A stretch of DNA of 64,000 nucleotides from Rhizobium lentis (GCF_014200175.1 NZ_JACHBD010000001.1:62001-126000); one strand, 5' to 3'; counted from the stretch's first letter, positions 47,282 to 57,240 are shown. Translations and numbers: made by a program. The notes: generated by a model from the letters alone, not told the origin.

Positions 47282-48652
47282 TTAGCGCCGCGTCCGGCCG
47301 TCATACTGCTTGACCGTGTCCCCACCGAAGATCAGGCGTTGCGGATTGCGGTCGAAGTTGGTGATCGTCTCGTTCAGATTGTTCACTGTCCCGCGCATGT
47401 CGTTGACGAGAGTCTGCACGTCGCGCAAGCCGCCGCTCGAGAATTTCTGCAGATTGTCGGCGATCGGCCCGATTCGCGCATTCAGATTGTCGGCGACCTT
47501 CTTGAAAGATTCCAGCGTTTCGCGCGCTTGCGCGAACATCGATTGCGTATTGTCGGTCCCGAGCAACGCATCGACCTTGATGAGAATGCCGTCGATGCGG
47601 GTCGAGGCTGAATTCAGCTTGTTGGCCAGCTGCGATACGTCCTGGATCGTCTGGTCGATATCTTTCTGGCGTCCCGAAACCGTGTTGGCGACATCACGGA
47701 TCGAGGCGACGGCAGCGCGGGCATCCTTGGTCGCCTGCGAGATGTCGTCGACCGACCCTTTGAGCTTGGCTGGATCGATCTGGGCGACGAGTACATCGAC
47801 GCGGTCGAGTGTGTCCTGCGCCTGCTTGCCGAAATCGTTGAACGTGGTGGCCGTCTCGTCGAACTTCTGGATCGCGCCGCTGAGATCGCCCGAGGCATCG
47901 GCAACGTTGGCCGTGATCCTTTCGGCATTCGAGACGATGTGGTCGATCTTCTGGGCGTCGACCGCCTTGACCAGCGATTCCACAGCTTGAAGCGTCGAAT
48001 CGACCCGGCCCGAAACCGCCTTCACCGTATCGGAGAGCTCGCCGACGCTTTGCAGGAAGGCGTCGATATTGTCGGAATTCTTGGCAAGCGCATCCGAGAA
48101 GGTCTCGGCATTCTTGAAGGTCTGGGTCAGAGGAGCGCGCGAATCCTCGATGAAACCCTGGAGCTCGCCAACGGCGTCGTTGGCACGGTCGAGGATCTTG
48201 TCAGCAGTGGCGAGAAGATTGGTGACGCTCGACTGGTCGGCGACGATGACGGCGCGCTTGTTATTCTCGATCGCATGTTTGAGGATGCTCTCCTCGCCCT
48301 TGCGGCCGCCCGACAGTTCGATATAGGCGGCCCCGGTGAGTCCCTGGATTTCAAGGGCGGCCTTGGTCGAGGGATAGATCGGCGCATCGGTGCGCACCTG
48401 GGTGAAAGCCAGCGAATATTGCGGATCGTCGGCATCGATCGACAATGTCTGCACCGAGCCGATCTGGATGCCGTTGAATCGCACCGGCGAGCCGACGCTG
48501 AGGCCGTTCGCCGAACCGGGAATCCGCACGATCAGTTCGGTCATCGGGCCGCCGCGGCCATATTCGGCCATCCAGTAGACGAAGCCGAAGGCCGCCGCGA
48601 TCACCAGCACCGTGAAAAAACCGACAATTGTGTAATTGGCTTTGGTTTCCAT
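47282..48652 (-). CDS. mlaD: MlaD-type MCE lipid-binding protein
   Basis: A 456-residue periplasmic protein, much longer than E. coli MlaD (183). One membrane helix (about 9-28) and an MCE domain (residues about 38-120, with NGLSVGSPVRFNGIQIGSV and LTGAAYIEL) are followed by a 300-residue helical coiled coil, which in this subgroup may form a tube or reach across the periplasm. It binds phospholipid as part of an ABC transporter with MlaE and MlaF. Nine base pairs separate it from mlaF. Confidence 0.9.
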   Translation of the reverse strand: METKANYTIVGFFTVLVIAAAFGFVYWMAEYGRGGPMTELIVRIPGSANGLSVGSPVRFNGIQIGSVQTLSIDADDPQYSLAFTQVRTDAPIYPSTKAALEIQGLTGAAYIELSGGRKGEESILKHAIENNKRAVIVADQSSVTNLLATADKILDRANDAVGELQGFIEDSRAPLTQTFKNAETFSDALAKNSDNIDAFLQSVGELSDTVKAVSGRVDSTLQAVESLVKAVDAQKIDHIVSNAERITANVADASGDLSGAIQKFDETATTFNDFGKQAQDTLDRVDVLVAQIDPAKLKGSVDDISQATKDARAAVASIRDVANTVSGRQKDIDQTIQDVSQLANKLNSASTRIDGILIKVDALLGTDNTQSMFAQARETLESFKKVADNLNARIGPIADNLQKFSSGGLRDVQTLVNDMRGTVNNLNETITNFDRNPQRLIFGGDTVKQYDGRTRR

Positions 48653-48661
48653 CTTATCCGG

Positions 48662-49501
48662 TCACTTCCCGCTGCTGCCGTGGCGTGCGCCTTCGTCCTG
48701 CGGCACGATCGACCGCGCCCGCTTACCTCTAAAATAGGCCTGTACCCACGGATCGTCATAGGCCAGCATGTCGTCGATCGTGCCTTCCACCATTACCCGC
48801 TTCTTTCCGAGCACGGCAATACGGTCGCAGACCGAAAACAGGCTGTCGAGATCGTGCGTCACCATATACACGGTCAGTCCCAGACTATCGCGCAGATTGG
48901 CGATCAGTTCGTCGAATTCGGCCGCCCCGATCGGATCGAGACCTGAGGTCGGTTCGTCCAGGAAGACGAGTTCAGGATCGAGCGCCAGGGCGCGTGCAAG
49001 GGCGGCGCGCTTGATCATGCCGCCCGAAAGCTCGGACGGATATTTGTCGGCGGCATCGGCCGCGAGCCCCACCATGCGGATCTTCAGATGCGCCAGTTCA
49101 TCCATCAGCGAGCGCGGCAGATCGAGATATTCGCGCATCGGCACCTGGATGTTTTCCTTGACCGTCAGCGACGAGAACAGCGCCCCCTGCTGGAACAGCA
49201 CGCCGAGCCGCATGTCGAGCGCGTTGCGCTGCGGTTCGTCGAGTTCGTCGAAGTCCTGACCGAAGATCTTGATCGTGCCGGAGCGGCGCGGCAGCAGCCT
49301 CAGCACCGTGCGCATCAGCACCGATTTGCCGGTACCCGACGCGCCGACGAAGCCGAGGATTTCGCCGCGATAGATATCGAGGTTGAGATTGTCGAGCACC
49401 ACTTTCGAGCCAAACCCGACGGTGACGTCGCGCGCCGAAAGCACGACATCCCTGCCCTGTCCTTCGCTTTCGATCGCTTGCTCGTTCACGCGGTCCGCCA
49501 T
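48662..49501 (-). CDS. mlaF: Mla-type ABC transporter ATP-binding protein
   Basis: A 279-residue ATPase that powers lipid transport across the envelope. Walker A is GASGTGKS, the ABC signature is LSGGMIKR, Walker B is LVFLDEPTSGLDP, and the H-loop is VTHDLDS. The start at 49501 lies one base from the stop of the permease gene; a longer frame overlapping the permease is less likely. Second gene of the operon. Confidence 0.92.
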   Translation of the reverse strand: MADRVNEQAIESEGQGRDVVLSARDVTVGFGSKVVLDNLNLDIYRGEILGFVGASGTGKSVLMRTVLRLLPRRSGTIKIFGQDFDELDEPQRNALDMRLGVLFQQGALFSSLTVKENIQVPMREYLDLPRSLMDELAHLKIRMVGLAADAADKYPSELSGGMIKRAALARALALDPELVFLDEPTSGLDPIGAAEFDELIANLRDSLGLTVYMVTHDLDSLFSVCDRIAVLGKKRVMVEGTIDDMLAYDDPWVQAYFRGKRARSIVPQDEGARHGSSGK

Positions 49502-49502
49502 G

Positions 49503-50672
49503 CTAGAAGTTGATCGCTGCATAAAACATCGCAAAAAGCCCGTCCATCAGGATAACGACGAAAATCGCCTTCACGACAGAGGCCGTCACGTGCTGGCCGA
49601 GTGATTCCGCGCTGCCGCCGACCTTCAGCCCTTCGACGGCGGCGACGATACCGATGACGAGCGCCATGAACGGCGCCTTGATCATGCCCGACAGCACGGT
49701 CGAAAGTGTCACCGCCTCGTGCAGGCGTGCCAGGAAGTTGGCGAAGGTGATGCCGGAATAGCCCCAGGCGACGGCCGCCGCGCCGGCAAGCGAGGCGAAA
49801 TTCGCCAAGACCGTCAGCAGCGGCAGCGCGATGGTCAGCGCCACCAGCCGCGGGAAGATCAGCACGCCGATCGGGTTCAGGCCCATCACCTTCAGCGCGT
49901 CGATCTCCTCGCGCATCTTCATCGAGCCAATTTCGGCGGTGATCGCGCTGCCGGAACGGCCGGCGATCATGATCGAGGTCAGCAGCACGCCGATTTCGCG
50001 CAATTGCAGGATGCCGACGAGATCGACGACGAAGACTTCCGCGCCGAAATAGCGCAGCTGGAAGGCGCCCTGCTGGGCGATGATCGCCCCGATCAGGAAT
50101 GACATCAGCAGGATGATCGGAACGGCGCGAACGCCCATATGGTCGATCTGATTGACGATCGAAGCCGGCGAAACGCCGCTGCCGCGGCCGAACTTCATCT
50201 GCGCGCCGCGCACCGCCGAGCCGAGGATATACATGGCGGCGGCGAGATTGTCCCAGACGTCGTAGGTCATTTTGCCGATCGGCGCGAGAATACGCGCGGC
50301 CAGGGAAACCTTCTCCTTCGGCTCCGGCTCCGGTTTGGCCCGCTCCTCGGAAAACATCACCAGCATTTCGTCGATATGCGGATTGGTGCCTTGGAAGCGG
50401 ACCGTCCGCCCGGCCGCCTCCGCTTCCTTTTTCAGCCGGCACAGCAGCCAGATGCCCGCCGTATCGATATCGGTGATCTCAGACAGATCGACCGTCAGGT
50501 TACCGGACTTCTGGTGCAGGAGTTTTTCGAAATCGCGCAGCACAAGATGCACATAGGCGCTGCGCCAGTTGCCGCTCAGACGCACATGCTGTCCCGAACC
50601 ATCGGACTGGTCGTCCACGGCAAGCGAGGCAGCGTTGCGATTCTCGGCGTTCAAGATACTTGTGTCTTTCAA
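49503..50672 (-). CDS. mlaE: MlaE-type permease with fused N-terminal STAS domain
   Basis: A 389-residue protein. Residues about 25-115 form a STAS domain (VDLSEITDIDTAGIWLL), which in E. coli is the separate protein MlaB. Residues about 135-389 form the MlaE/TTG2B permease, with GAIIAQQGAFQLRYFGAEVFVVDLVG-type text split over helices and a final AIFVVILMDGLFAMFYAAI. The first codon reads TTG at 50672 with a weak ribosome site, so the exact start is uncertain. First gene of the mlaEFD-lipoprotein operon. Confidence 0.88.
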   Translation of the reverse strand: MKDTSILNAENRNAASLAVDDQSDGSGQHVRLSGNWRSAYVHLVLRDFEKLLHQKSGNLTVDLSEITDIDTAGIWLLCRLKKEAEAAGRTVRFQGTNPHIDEMLVMFSEERAKPEPEPKEKVSLAARILAPIGKMTYDVWDNLAAAMYILGSAVRGAQMKFGRGSGVSPASIVNQIDHMGVRAVPIILLMSFLIGAIIAQQGAFQLRYFGAEVFVVDLVGILQLREIGVLLTSIMIAGRSGSAITAEIGSMKMREEIDALKVMGLNPIGVLIFPRLVALTIALPLLTVLANFASLAGAAAVAWGYSGITFANFLARLHEAVTLSTVLSGMIKAPFMALVIGIVAAVEGLKVGGSAESLGQHVTASVVKAIFVVILMDGLFAMFYAAINF

Positions 50673-50770
50673 GGCTTACAGCGACAGTGCCGACTCGCGA
50701 AGCGGTTCGTCGCCCGGCGCGTCAATATACAGAAGCAACGTGCAATTTCCATGCTCGCAGGACAGCAATA

Positions 50771-51754
50771 ATGCCGCGCATCCTTGATATCCAGATGAAT
50801 TCCTTTCCGATTGCCGGAACCTTCATCATCGCGCGGGGCGCAAAGACGCAGGCCGAGGTCATCACCTGCACGCTGACGGACGAAGGGGCTGAGGGGCATG
50901 GCGAATGTGTGCCCTATCGCCGCTACGGCGAAACGATGGAGAGTGTTCTTGCTCAGATCGAAGCCGCGCGTCCGCTGATTGAGGCGGGCATCTCGCGACG
51001 CGACCTGCTGTCGGCGATGCCGCCCGGCGCTGCCCGCAACGCCGTCGATTGCGCCCTCTGGGATCTGGAAGCGAAACAGACGGGCCAAAGCGTCGCGTCT
51101 CGACTCGGCATTGCCGATCCGAAACCGCTGACGACAGCCTATACCATCTCGCTCGGCGAACCAGAGGTGATGGCGGCCCAGGCGCGCGAACATGCCGGCC
51201 GCACCCTGCTGAAGGTCAAGGTCGGCACTGGCGACGATGAAAGCCGCATCCGCGCCGTCCGCGCAGCCGCGCCCGAGGCCGCAATCATCCTCGATGCCAA
51301 TGAAGGCTGGCCGGAAGCGGTGCTGGAACGTCACCTCAACATCGCCGCGGAGGCGGGCGTGACGCTCGTCGAGCAGCCGCTGCCGGCCGGCCGCGACGCC
51401 TTGCTTGCCGAGATCCACCGCCCGCTCCTCGTCTGCGCCGACGAGAGCGTCCACCATACCGGCGACCTCGCAAGCCTTGCCGACCGCTATGACGCGATCA
51501 ACATCAAGCTCGACAAGTCAGGTGGCCTCACCGAAGCCCTGGCGATGAAGACGGAAGCCGAGCGGATCGGCTTCGCCATCATGATCGGCTGCATGGTCGG
51601 CACCTCGCTTGCCATGGCGCCGGCGGTGCTGCTCGGCCAGAATGCCGATTTCGTCGATCTCGACGGTCCGCTGCTGCTCGCCCGCGACCGCGAGCCCGGC
51701 CTGCGTTACGTTGCTTCCCGGGTTTTTCCGCCCGAAAGCAGCCTCTGGGGCTGA
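50771..51754 (+). CDS. dipeptide (L-Ala-D/L-Glu) epimerase, enolase superfamily
   Basis: A 327-residue enzyme with the muconate-lactonising-type barrel: catalytic lysine pair in LLKVKVG, metal ligands D in ILDANEGW, E in LVEQPLP and D in VCADES, and the second lysine in NIKLDKSGG. This set and order fit L-Ala-D/L-Glu epimerases used in muropeptide recycling. The start at 50771 is preferred; the frame is open further upstream. Its last 49 bp overlap, tail to tail, the end of the MFS gene on the other strand. Confidence 0.88.
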   Translation: MPRILDIQMNSFPIAGTFIIARGAKTQAEVITCTLTDEGAEGHGECVPYRRYGETMESVLAQIEAARPLIEAGISRRDLLSAMPPGAARNAVDCALWDLEAKQTGQSVASRLGIADPKPLTTAYTISLGEPEVMAAQAREHAGRTLLKVKVGTGDDESRIRAVRAAAPEAAIILDANEGWPEAVLERHLNIAAEAGVTLVEQPLPAGRDALLAEIHRPLLVCADESVHHTGDLASLADRYDAINIKLDKSGGLTEALAMKTEAERIGFAIMIGCMVGTSLAMAPAVLLGQNADFVDLDGPLLLARDREPGLRYVASRVFPPESSLWG

Positions 51755-52926
51755 AGGTAATAGGCCGAGATGACGAGGCCGAGGCCACAGAGCGCGACCA
51801 GCGCCATGACGTAAAAGCTGACGACGCCGAGTAAGGCGTAGAGATAACCTGCTGCGATGGTCATCAGCGCCATCGCCATGCCGACATAGAAGTAATAGGC
51901 GCCTTGGGCCGAGGATTCCTGCGTCTCCTGCACTGTCGCCACGATTCGCCGCTGCACGCCGGTATGCACGAAGGCGTAGGTAAAGCCATGGAAGCATTGC
52001 AGCAGGAAGAAACCGGCGAGGCCCGTGTTCATGGGAAAAAGGATCCAGCGGCAGACGCTGACGGCGCAGCCGAAGCGGATCAGCGTCCAGGCATTGAAGC
52101 GCCGGTTGAGACGCTTTGACAGGAAGAATACCGTCACCTCCGAAGCGACACCGGCGCTCCAGAGCAGCCCGACCTCAGCGCCGGAAAAGCCCAGCTGATG
52201 CCAGTAGATCGACGAGAAAGCGTTGAGCACGGCATGGCTTGACTGCTGGATGGCGACGCCGATCAGGAGCAGCAGCAGATGCGGCTCGCGCAGGCCGCTG
52301 CCGGTGGCGGCGGGAATGTTGATCGGCTGGCCACGCCGCCGCGTCGGCCCGATGCGCGGACAAAAGATCGCCATGACGACAGTCATGGTAAAGCCGAACA
52401 CCATCACCGGCAGCACCATCTCGCCGCCCCACCGGCTGATCAACTGGCCGCCGCCGAGCGTCGACACGATGAAGGCGATCGAGCCCCAGACGCGCATCGA
52501 CCCGTAATCGAGCCCCCAGCGGCGCACGCCGGAGATGACGATCGATTCGACGACCGGCAGATAGGGCGCGAAGGTGGCCCCCTGCAGCGTATAGACGATC
52601 GTCACCGGCCAGAAACTCGTCGTCCAGTAGAGCGCGATCGCCGTCAGCAGCGACAGGCCGCCCGACCAGAGCAGCACATCGGCACGTTCCTTCAAGCGGT
52701 CGGCGATCATGGCGACGATGGGCGCCACCAGCACGCGGACCACCATGGGTAAGGCAAGGATGATGCCGATCTCATGGTCGCTGAAACTGTGGGTCGCGAG
52801 CCAGATGGGGAAGAACGGCAGAACGATGCCGTTGACCAGCAGCGGCGCACAATAGGAAAGCGCGCTGAGCAGCCGGAAGCGCGGCGGCGCTCCCTCACTC
52901 GTCGGGGAATGTTGAACGGGAATCAT
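51706..52926 (-). CDS. MFS transporter (PPP/phenylpropionate-like family)
   Basis: A 406-residue protein with about twelve hydrophobic helices. The N-terminal SALSYCAPLLVNGIVLPFFPIWL and the helix 8-10 region RWILFPMNTGLAGFFLLQCFHGFTYAFVHTGV are like the PPP (HcaT/3-phenylpropionate) subfamily of MFS importers. The substrate is not known. I chose the ATG at 52926 (AGGT upstream); one at 52962 is possible. It shares 49 bp of antisense overlap with the dipeptide epimerase gene at its 3' end. Confidence 0.82.
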   Translation of the reverse strand: MIPVQHSPTSEGAPPRFRLLSALSYCAPLLVNGIVLPFFPIWLATHSFSDHEIGIILALPMVVRVLVAPIVAMIADRLKERADVLLWSGGLSLLTAIALYWTTSFWPVTIVYTLQGATFAPYLPVVESIVISGVRRWGLDYGSMRVWGSIAFIVSTLGGGQLISRWGGEMVLPVMVFGFTMTVVMAIFCPRIGPTRRRGQPINIPAATGSGLREPHLLLLLIGVAIQQSSHAVLNAFSSIYWHQLGFSGAEVGLLWSAGVASEVTVFFLSKRLNRRFNAWTLIRFGCAVSVCRWILFPMNTGLAGFFLLQCFHGFTYAFVHTGVQRRIVATVQETQESSAQGAYYFYVGMAMALMTIAAGYLYALLGVVSFYVMALVALCGLGLVISAYYLQPQRLLSGGKTREAT

Positions 52927-53102
52927 GGGGGGACCTGAAGGAAACTGACGTTGTCCTAACACGCCATCCCGGATGCGACTATTGCGAGAAATAGCCCTCC
53001 TGAAACGTTTTAGAAAAAAATAGGGCTTGTCGCCTGACGGTAACGGCTAAATTCCTGGAAAGTACCGGCGCGGGTGGGCCGGCAGGAATAAGTCAGCCGA
53101 AA

Positions 53103-53909
53103 TCAAGCAGCCTGGGGTGCCAGCTCTGCCTCGTTCCGCTCCACCGCGGTCAGCGCCGGCACGGTGCTGGCGAGCGTCCGCCAGGTGATCAATTCGAACG
53201 TGCCGTCCTCGTGCTCGGCGACCGCCGTGCAGCTTTCCACCCAATCGCCGGTATTGATGTAGCGGATGCCGTCCATGTCCTGGATGATCGCGTGGTGGAT
53301 ATGGCCGCAGATCACCCCGTCGGCACCGCTCTTGCGCGCCTCTTCGGCGACGACACGCTCGAATTCGCCGATGAAATTGACGGCATGCTTGACCTGCAGC
53401 TTGGCCCAGGCCGAGAAAGACCAGTAGGGCATGCCGAGGCGGCGGCGCACGGCCGCCAGCACGATGTTGATGCGGATGGCCGTATCGTAGGCCCAGTCGC
53501 CGAGATAGGCGAGCAGGCGGGCATTGCGAACAACGACGTCGAATTCGTCGCCATGCAGGATCAGGTATCTCTTGCCATCGGCGCCGTCATGCATCATCCG
53601 CTCGACGACCTCGATGCCGCCGAAGTGCATGCCCGGAAAATCGCGCAGGAACTCGTCGTGATTGCCGGGGATATAGACGACGCGCGTGCCCTTGCGCGCC
53701 TTGCGCAAGAGCTTCTGGACGACGTCGTTGCAGACCTGCGGCCAATACCAACTGCGCTTCAGCCGCCAGCCGTCGACGATGTCGCCGACGAGAACGATCG
53801 TATCCGCCTCGTGGTAGCGCAGGAAGTCCAGCAGGAAGTCGGCCTTCGCGGCCTTCGAGCCGAGATGGACATCGGAAATGAAGAGCGTGCGGAAATGTCT
53901 GGGTTCCAT
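53103..53909 (-). CDS. UDP-2,3-diacylglucosamine diphosphatase-like metallophosphatase
   Basis: A calcineurin-like phosphoesterase of about 268 residues. Metal-binding motifs in order: FISDVHLGS, VLVGDIVDGW, IPGNHDEF, LHGDEFD and GHIHHA. This is the LpxH-like family, whose best-known member removes UMP from UDP-diacylglucosamine in lipid A synthesis; the alphaproteobacterial branch is less well tested. Start candidates are the ATG at 53909 (used here), 53912 and a GTG at 53921. Divergent from the histidine phosphatase gene. Confidence 0.85.
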   Translation of the reverse strand: MEPRHFRTLFISDVHLGSKAAKADFLLDFLRYHEADTIVLVGDIVDGWRLKRSWYWPQVCNDVVQKLLRKARKGTRVVYIPGNHDEFLRDFPGMHFGGIEVVERMMHDGADGKRYLILHGDEFDVVVRNARLLAYLGDWAYDTAIRINIVLAAVRRRLGMPYWSFSAWAKLQVKHAVNFIGEFERVVAEEARKSGADGVICGHIHHAIIQDMDGIRYINTGDWVESCTAVAEHEDGTFELITWRTLASTVPALTAVERNEAELAPQAA

Positions 53910-54119
53910 CATGTCTATCACGAGCTACGGCTCATGCCCCATCTTTCATATAGCCCTCCAAAACCAGACTCGTGTTTCAGGAAGATGACAGGCTGGGGAA
54001 AAGCCCAGCAAAGCCCTGCTGGCGGGACGCTCGCCGCACGGCGCAGCGACAATCTTGCCCTGCCTGTTGTGCGCGTTCATGATGATGGCGATTCCAGATC
54101 CGACACTGCGGGATGTCTG

Positions 54120-54869
54120 ATGCGTCTCTTTCTCGTTCGCCACGGCGAATCCCTCGGCAACATCGACGAACGGGCCTACCGCCAGTTCGGCGATCACAAC
54201 GTGCCGCTGACGCAATGGGGCTACCGGCAGGCGCTGGAGGCCGGCGGTATGATTGCCGCCTATCTGCAGGCCGTGCCGAGTTCCGGTCTCGGCAAGCTGC
54301 ACATCTGGTACTCGCCATTCCTGAGGACGCGGCAGAGCAAGGACGCCGTGCTCGAAGCCCTGCCGGCAAGCGTCGTCGGCGATATCAGGGAGGATTATCT
54401 GCTGCGCGAGCAGGATTTCGGTCTCTTCACCGAAATTTACGACCACGCCGAACGGAAACAGAAGTTTCCCGAGGAATTCGAAAAATGGGCGAGGCTGCGC
54501 AGCAATAGCGGCAAATTCTACGCACGGCCGCCGGACGGCGAGAGCCGTGCGGACGTGGCCCAGCGGGTGCGCCTGTTCCTCCAGACGGTCATGCGAGACG
54601 CCGAAAATGACGATTACAACGTCGTCATCGTCGGCCACGGCGTCACCAATCGGGCGGTCGAAATGAACTTCCTGCAACACCCTGTTGAATGGTTCGAGCG
54701 CTCCGACAATCCCGGAAATGCCGACATCACGCTGATCGAGGGCACGCGCTCGCAAGGCTACGCGTCGATCCTGCTGCACCGTGCGGCCGACCGGTTGCCT
54801 GGACAGGAAGGCGAGCTGCGCGATGTCCATGGTGCCGACGTGACCCTCGCGCCGAGGCTTGGTCGCTAG
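54120..54869 (+). CDS. histidine phosphatase (phosphoglycerate mutase-like)
   Basis: A 249-residue histidine phosphatase. LFLVRHGESLGN opens the protein with the phosphohistidine motif, the WYSPFLRTRQS block follows, and the second catalytic histidine is in VVIVGHGVTNRAV. Substrate unknown. The frame is open for another 900 bp upstream but this is antisense to the metallophosphatase gene; the ATG at 54120 with GGATGTCTG upstream fits the family start. Confidence 0.85.
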   Translation: MRLFLVRHGESLGNIDERAYRQFGDHNVPLTQWGYRQALEAGGMIAAYLQAVPSSGLGKLHIWYSPFLRTRQSKDAVLEALPASVVGDIREDYLLREQDFGLFTEIYDHAERKQKFPEEFEKWARLRSNSGKFYARPPDGESRADVAQRVRLFLQTVMRDAENDDYNVVIVGHGVTNRAVEMNFLQHPVEWFERSDNPGNADITLIEGTRSQGYASILLHRAADRLPGQEGELRDVHGADVTLAPRLGR

Positions 54870-54990
54870 TCAGCTGAGTGGAAAGACGAAGCTCGGATCC
54901 ATTTCATCGTTCCGATGTCTGCTCCAGCTAGCGCGCACGACTTAGTCCCCCTTGTCGGGAAGGGTTTTGACAGTCGCCGAGCGATATCAA

Positions 54991-56427
54991 TCAGGCGGCC
55001 CTCACAGCCATCGGCTTCACATTCTGGTTCATGCGGAACAGATTATTCGGATCGTAGCGCAGCTTGATCTCAGCGAGACGCGCGTAATTGGCGCCATAAG
55101 CCATCTCGACCCGATCCGTCTCATCCTCCGGCATGAAGTTGATATAAGCGGTACCGACAGCATGTGGCTTGGTTGCCTCGAAGAGTTCGCGCGCCCAGCC
55201 GATGCATCTTGCATCCATTCCGGTTTCCCGCCAGCGCGCATGCACGTTCATGACGAAATGCGAACTGCGCTGCGGAAATGCGGTGGCTTCTGTGGGAATA
55301 CGGCCGGCAGCACCGCCGACATGGCCGATGAATATTTCGCATTCCGGCCCCGGCAGCTTGCCCACGGCGTTGAGCAGGACGTCGATCGCCGCATCCGAGA
55401 GGGAGACGAAATCCTGGCTCTTCCAGTAATTGCGCGCGCCAGGTGTCAGAAGCGGATCGAATGCCTGCTGCCAGCCGGTAAACGGCACCGGACCGACGAC
55501 ATCGGCAATCGGTTTTCCGATCGCCCGCAATCTGGCCGTCGCCTTTTGCCCCGCGGCGATATCTCCGCAATAGCACATGGCGAGCACCACGATCTCCTTG
55601 CCGTGCCATTCGGCCGGAAGGAACGGCAGCGGCGGCGCCTGGCGCATCACCACCCAGCAGGTCAGTTCATCGGGTGCCTCGTCCAGCGCCTGCCGATATT
55701 CCTGCAGCACCTTCTCCGCATCGGCGAAAGGATGCACGACCAATCCGGCGAGTACTTCGGAATGGAGCGGGTTGAGCTGGAATTCGAAGGAGGTGACGAC
55801 GCCGAAATTGCCGCCGCCGCCACGCAGCGCCCAGAAGAGATCCGGTCTTTCCGTCTCACTCGCTTTGACCAGCTCGCCATCGGCCGTCACGACATCCACC
55901 GAAACCAGATTATCGAGCGTCAGCCCGAACTTACGGGTGAGCCAGCCGAAACCACCGCCGAGCGTCAGGCCGGCGATCCCGGTCGTCGAATTGATGCCGG
56001 TCGGCAGCACCAGCCCGAAGGCCAGCGTTTCCTTGTCTATGTCACCAAGTGTGGCACCCGGTTCGATTCTCGCGCGGCGTATCTCGGGATCTACCCGCAC
56101 GGATTTCATCGGCGAGAGATCTATGACGACACCGCCTTCGCAGACGGCGTTTCCAGCAATGCCGTGCCCACCGCCACGCACCGAAACGAGCAGATTATTG
56201 TCGCGCGCAAACCGTACCGCACGCACGACATCGGCAGCACCCGCGCAGCGCGCGATGAGGCCTGGCCGGCGGTCAATCATCGCATTCCAGATCGCCCGAG
56301 CCTCATTGTAATCCGTATCCTTGCTGGTCAGGAGATTGCCGCGAAATCCGGCAGCAAACGCGTCCATGGCCGCGTCATTGACCATCGTCTGCCCCTTTTG
56401 CAGGGTCATGAGGTTCAAATTGTCCAT
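54991..56427 (-). CDS. FAD-binding oxidoreductase, berberine-bridge (BBE) type
   Basis: A 478-residue flavoprotein with an FAD-binding type 4 domain (VSVRGGGHGIAGNAV, where the histidine is the usual FAD attachment site, and GLTLGGGFGWLTRKFGL) and a C-terminal BBE segment ending NLFRMNQNVKP. Family members oxidise alkaloids, sugars or similar alcohols. The start at 56427 has a strong GGAGGAAATC; the frame is open 27 codons further. It is a single gene. Confidence 0.88.
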   Translation of the reverse strand: MDNLNLMTLQKGQTMVNDAAMDAFAAGFRGNLLTSKDTDYNEARAIWNAMIDRRPGLIARCAGAADVVRAVRFARDNNLLVSVRGGGHGIAGNAVCEGGVVIDLSPMKSVRVDPEIRRARIEPGATLGDIDKETLAFGLVLPTGINSTTGIAGLTLGGGFGWLTRKFGLTLDNLVSVDVVTADGELVKASETERPDLFWALRGGGGNFGVVTSFEFQLNPLHSEVLAGLVVHPFADAEKVLQEYRQALDEAPDELTCWVVMRQAPPLPFLPAEWHGKEIVVLAMCYCGDIAAGQKATARLRAIGKPIADVVGPVPFTGWQQAFDPLLTPGARNYWKSQDFVSLSDAAIDVLLNAVGKLPGPECEIFIGHVGGAAGRIPTEATAFPQRSSHFVMNVHARWRETGMDARCIGWARELFEATKPHAVGTAYINFMPEDETDRVEMAYGANYARLAEIKLRYDPNNLFRMNQNVKPMAVRAA

Positions 56428-56641
56428 GATTTCCTCCATGCGACCGGCGCCCCGCACCGTCGCGGCCGGCATTTTGCGCTTGCTGCAGCCGTCAGACAAG
56501 TTTTCCAAAAGGATTAGCTCTCGACTGGCACGAGAGGAGAGAAGCGACTCTCATTGAATTTACATTCGGTGCGAGCGCTGCCGAAGGGCCAATCTTTGTG
56601 GGCGGCCACGCACCGTTCGCCCATGTGGGGATCGCGTGTCC

Positions 56642-57073
56642 TCACTCGCCGGAGAGCACCTTCTTCAGGAAGAACCGGCGAGGCGTCTGCTCGTCGCCTT
56701 CAAGTTCACCAAACTGCTCGAAACCAAGTTTGAGATAGAAGGGTTTGGCCTGAAAATCGAACGTATCGAGAAAGATGCCGACATAAGCGCGCTCACGCGC
56801 TATGCGCTCCGCCTCATTCATCAGTTTCGTGCCGAAACCCTTCCCTCTAAGCGCGGAGGGGACAATTACGTATTTGATGAAAAGCCAATTGTATTCATCC
56901 ACCGCATAGAGACCCCCGATGATTTCGGACGTGTTTGGATCTTTGAGGACGATGCCGAGGTGGGGCCGGTCGATCACATGCGCGGTATGAAGAGCATTAA
57001 AGTCCAACAGCAATGCGAGGACTTTGTTTCGCTCTTCGTCGGTAGGCTCGAGGATTTCGAAAACGGGCAGCAT
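56642..57073 (-). CDS. GNAT family N-acetyltransferase
   Basis: A 143-residue acetyltransferase. The acetyl-CoA motif is YVIVPSALRGKGFGTKLM (residues about 73-90), and FYLKLGFEQFGELEG near the end is the typical motif B region. The start at 57073 (FEILEPTDEERN follows) is chosen by family pattern; the frame is open to 57241 but overlaps the promoter region of the divergent malic enzyme gene. Substrate unknown. Confidence 0.82.
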   Translation of the reverse strand: MLPVFEILEPTDEERNKVLALLLDFNALHTAHVIDRPHLGIVLKDPNTSEIIGGLYAVDEYNWLFIKYVIVPSALRGKGFGTKLMNEAERIARERAYVGIFLDTFDFQAKPFYLKLGFEQFGELEGDEQTPRRFFLKKVLSGE

Positions 57074-57240
57074 CTCTGCAGGATGAGGCAAGGGCTGTGC
57101 AGTGTCCAGCTTGCAACCGAGCCCATGCCGCCTCTCGCTCGGCCGACGAAAACTTCTCCCATCCCCCATTTCCATACTGTCGCCCGTATCCGATTGATGT
57201 ATGGAGGGAACTCCAGAAAAAGACGTGCACGGAGGCGGCA

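Noticed and set aside
53211..54119. Long N-terminal extension of the histidine phosphatase frame
   Set aside because: The 300 codons are antisense to the metallophosphatase gene; the conserved start is at 54120.
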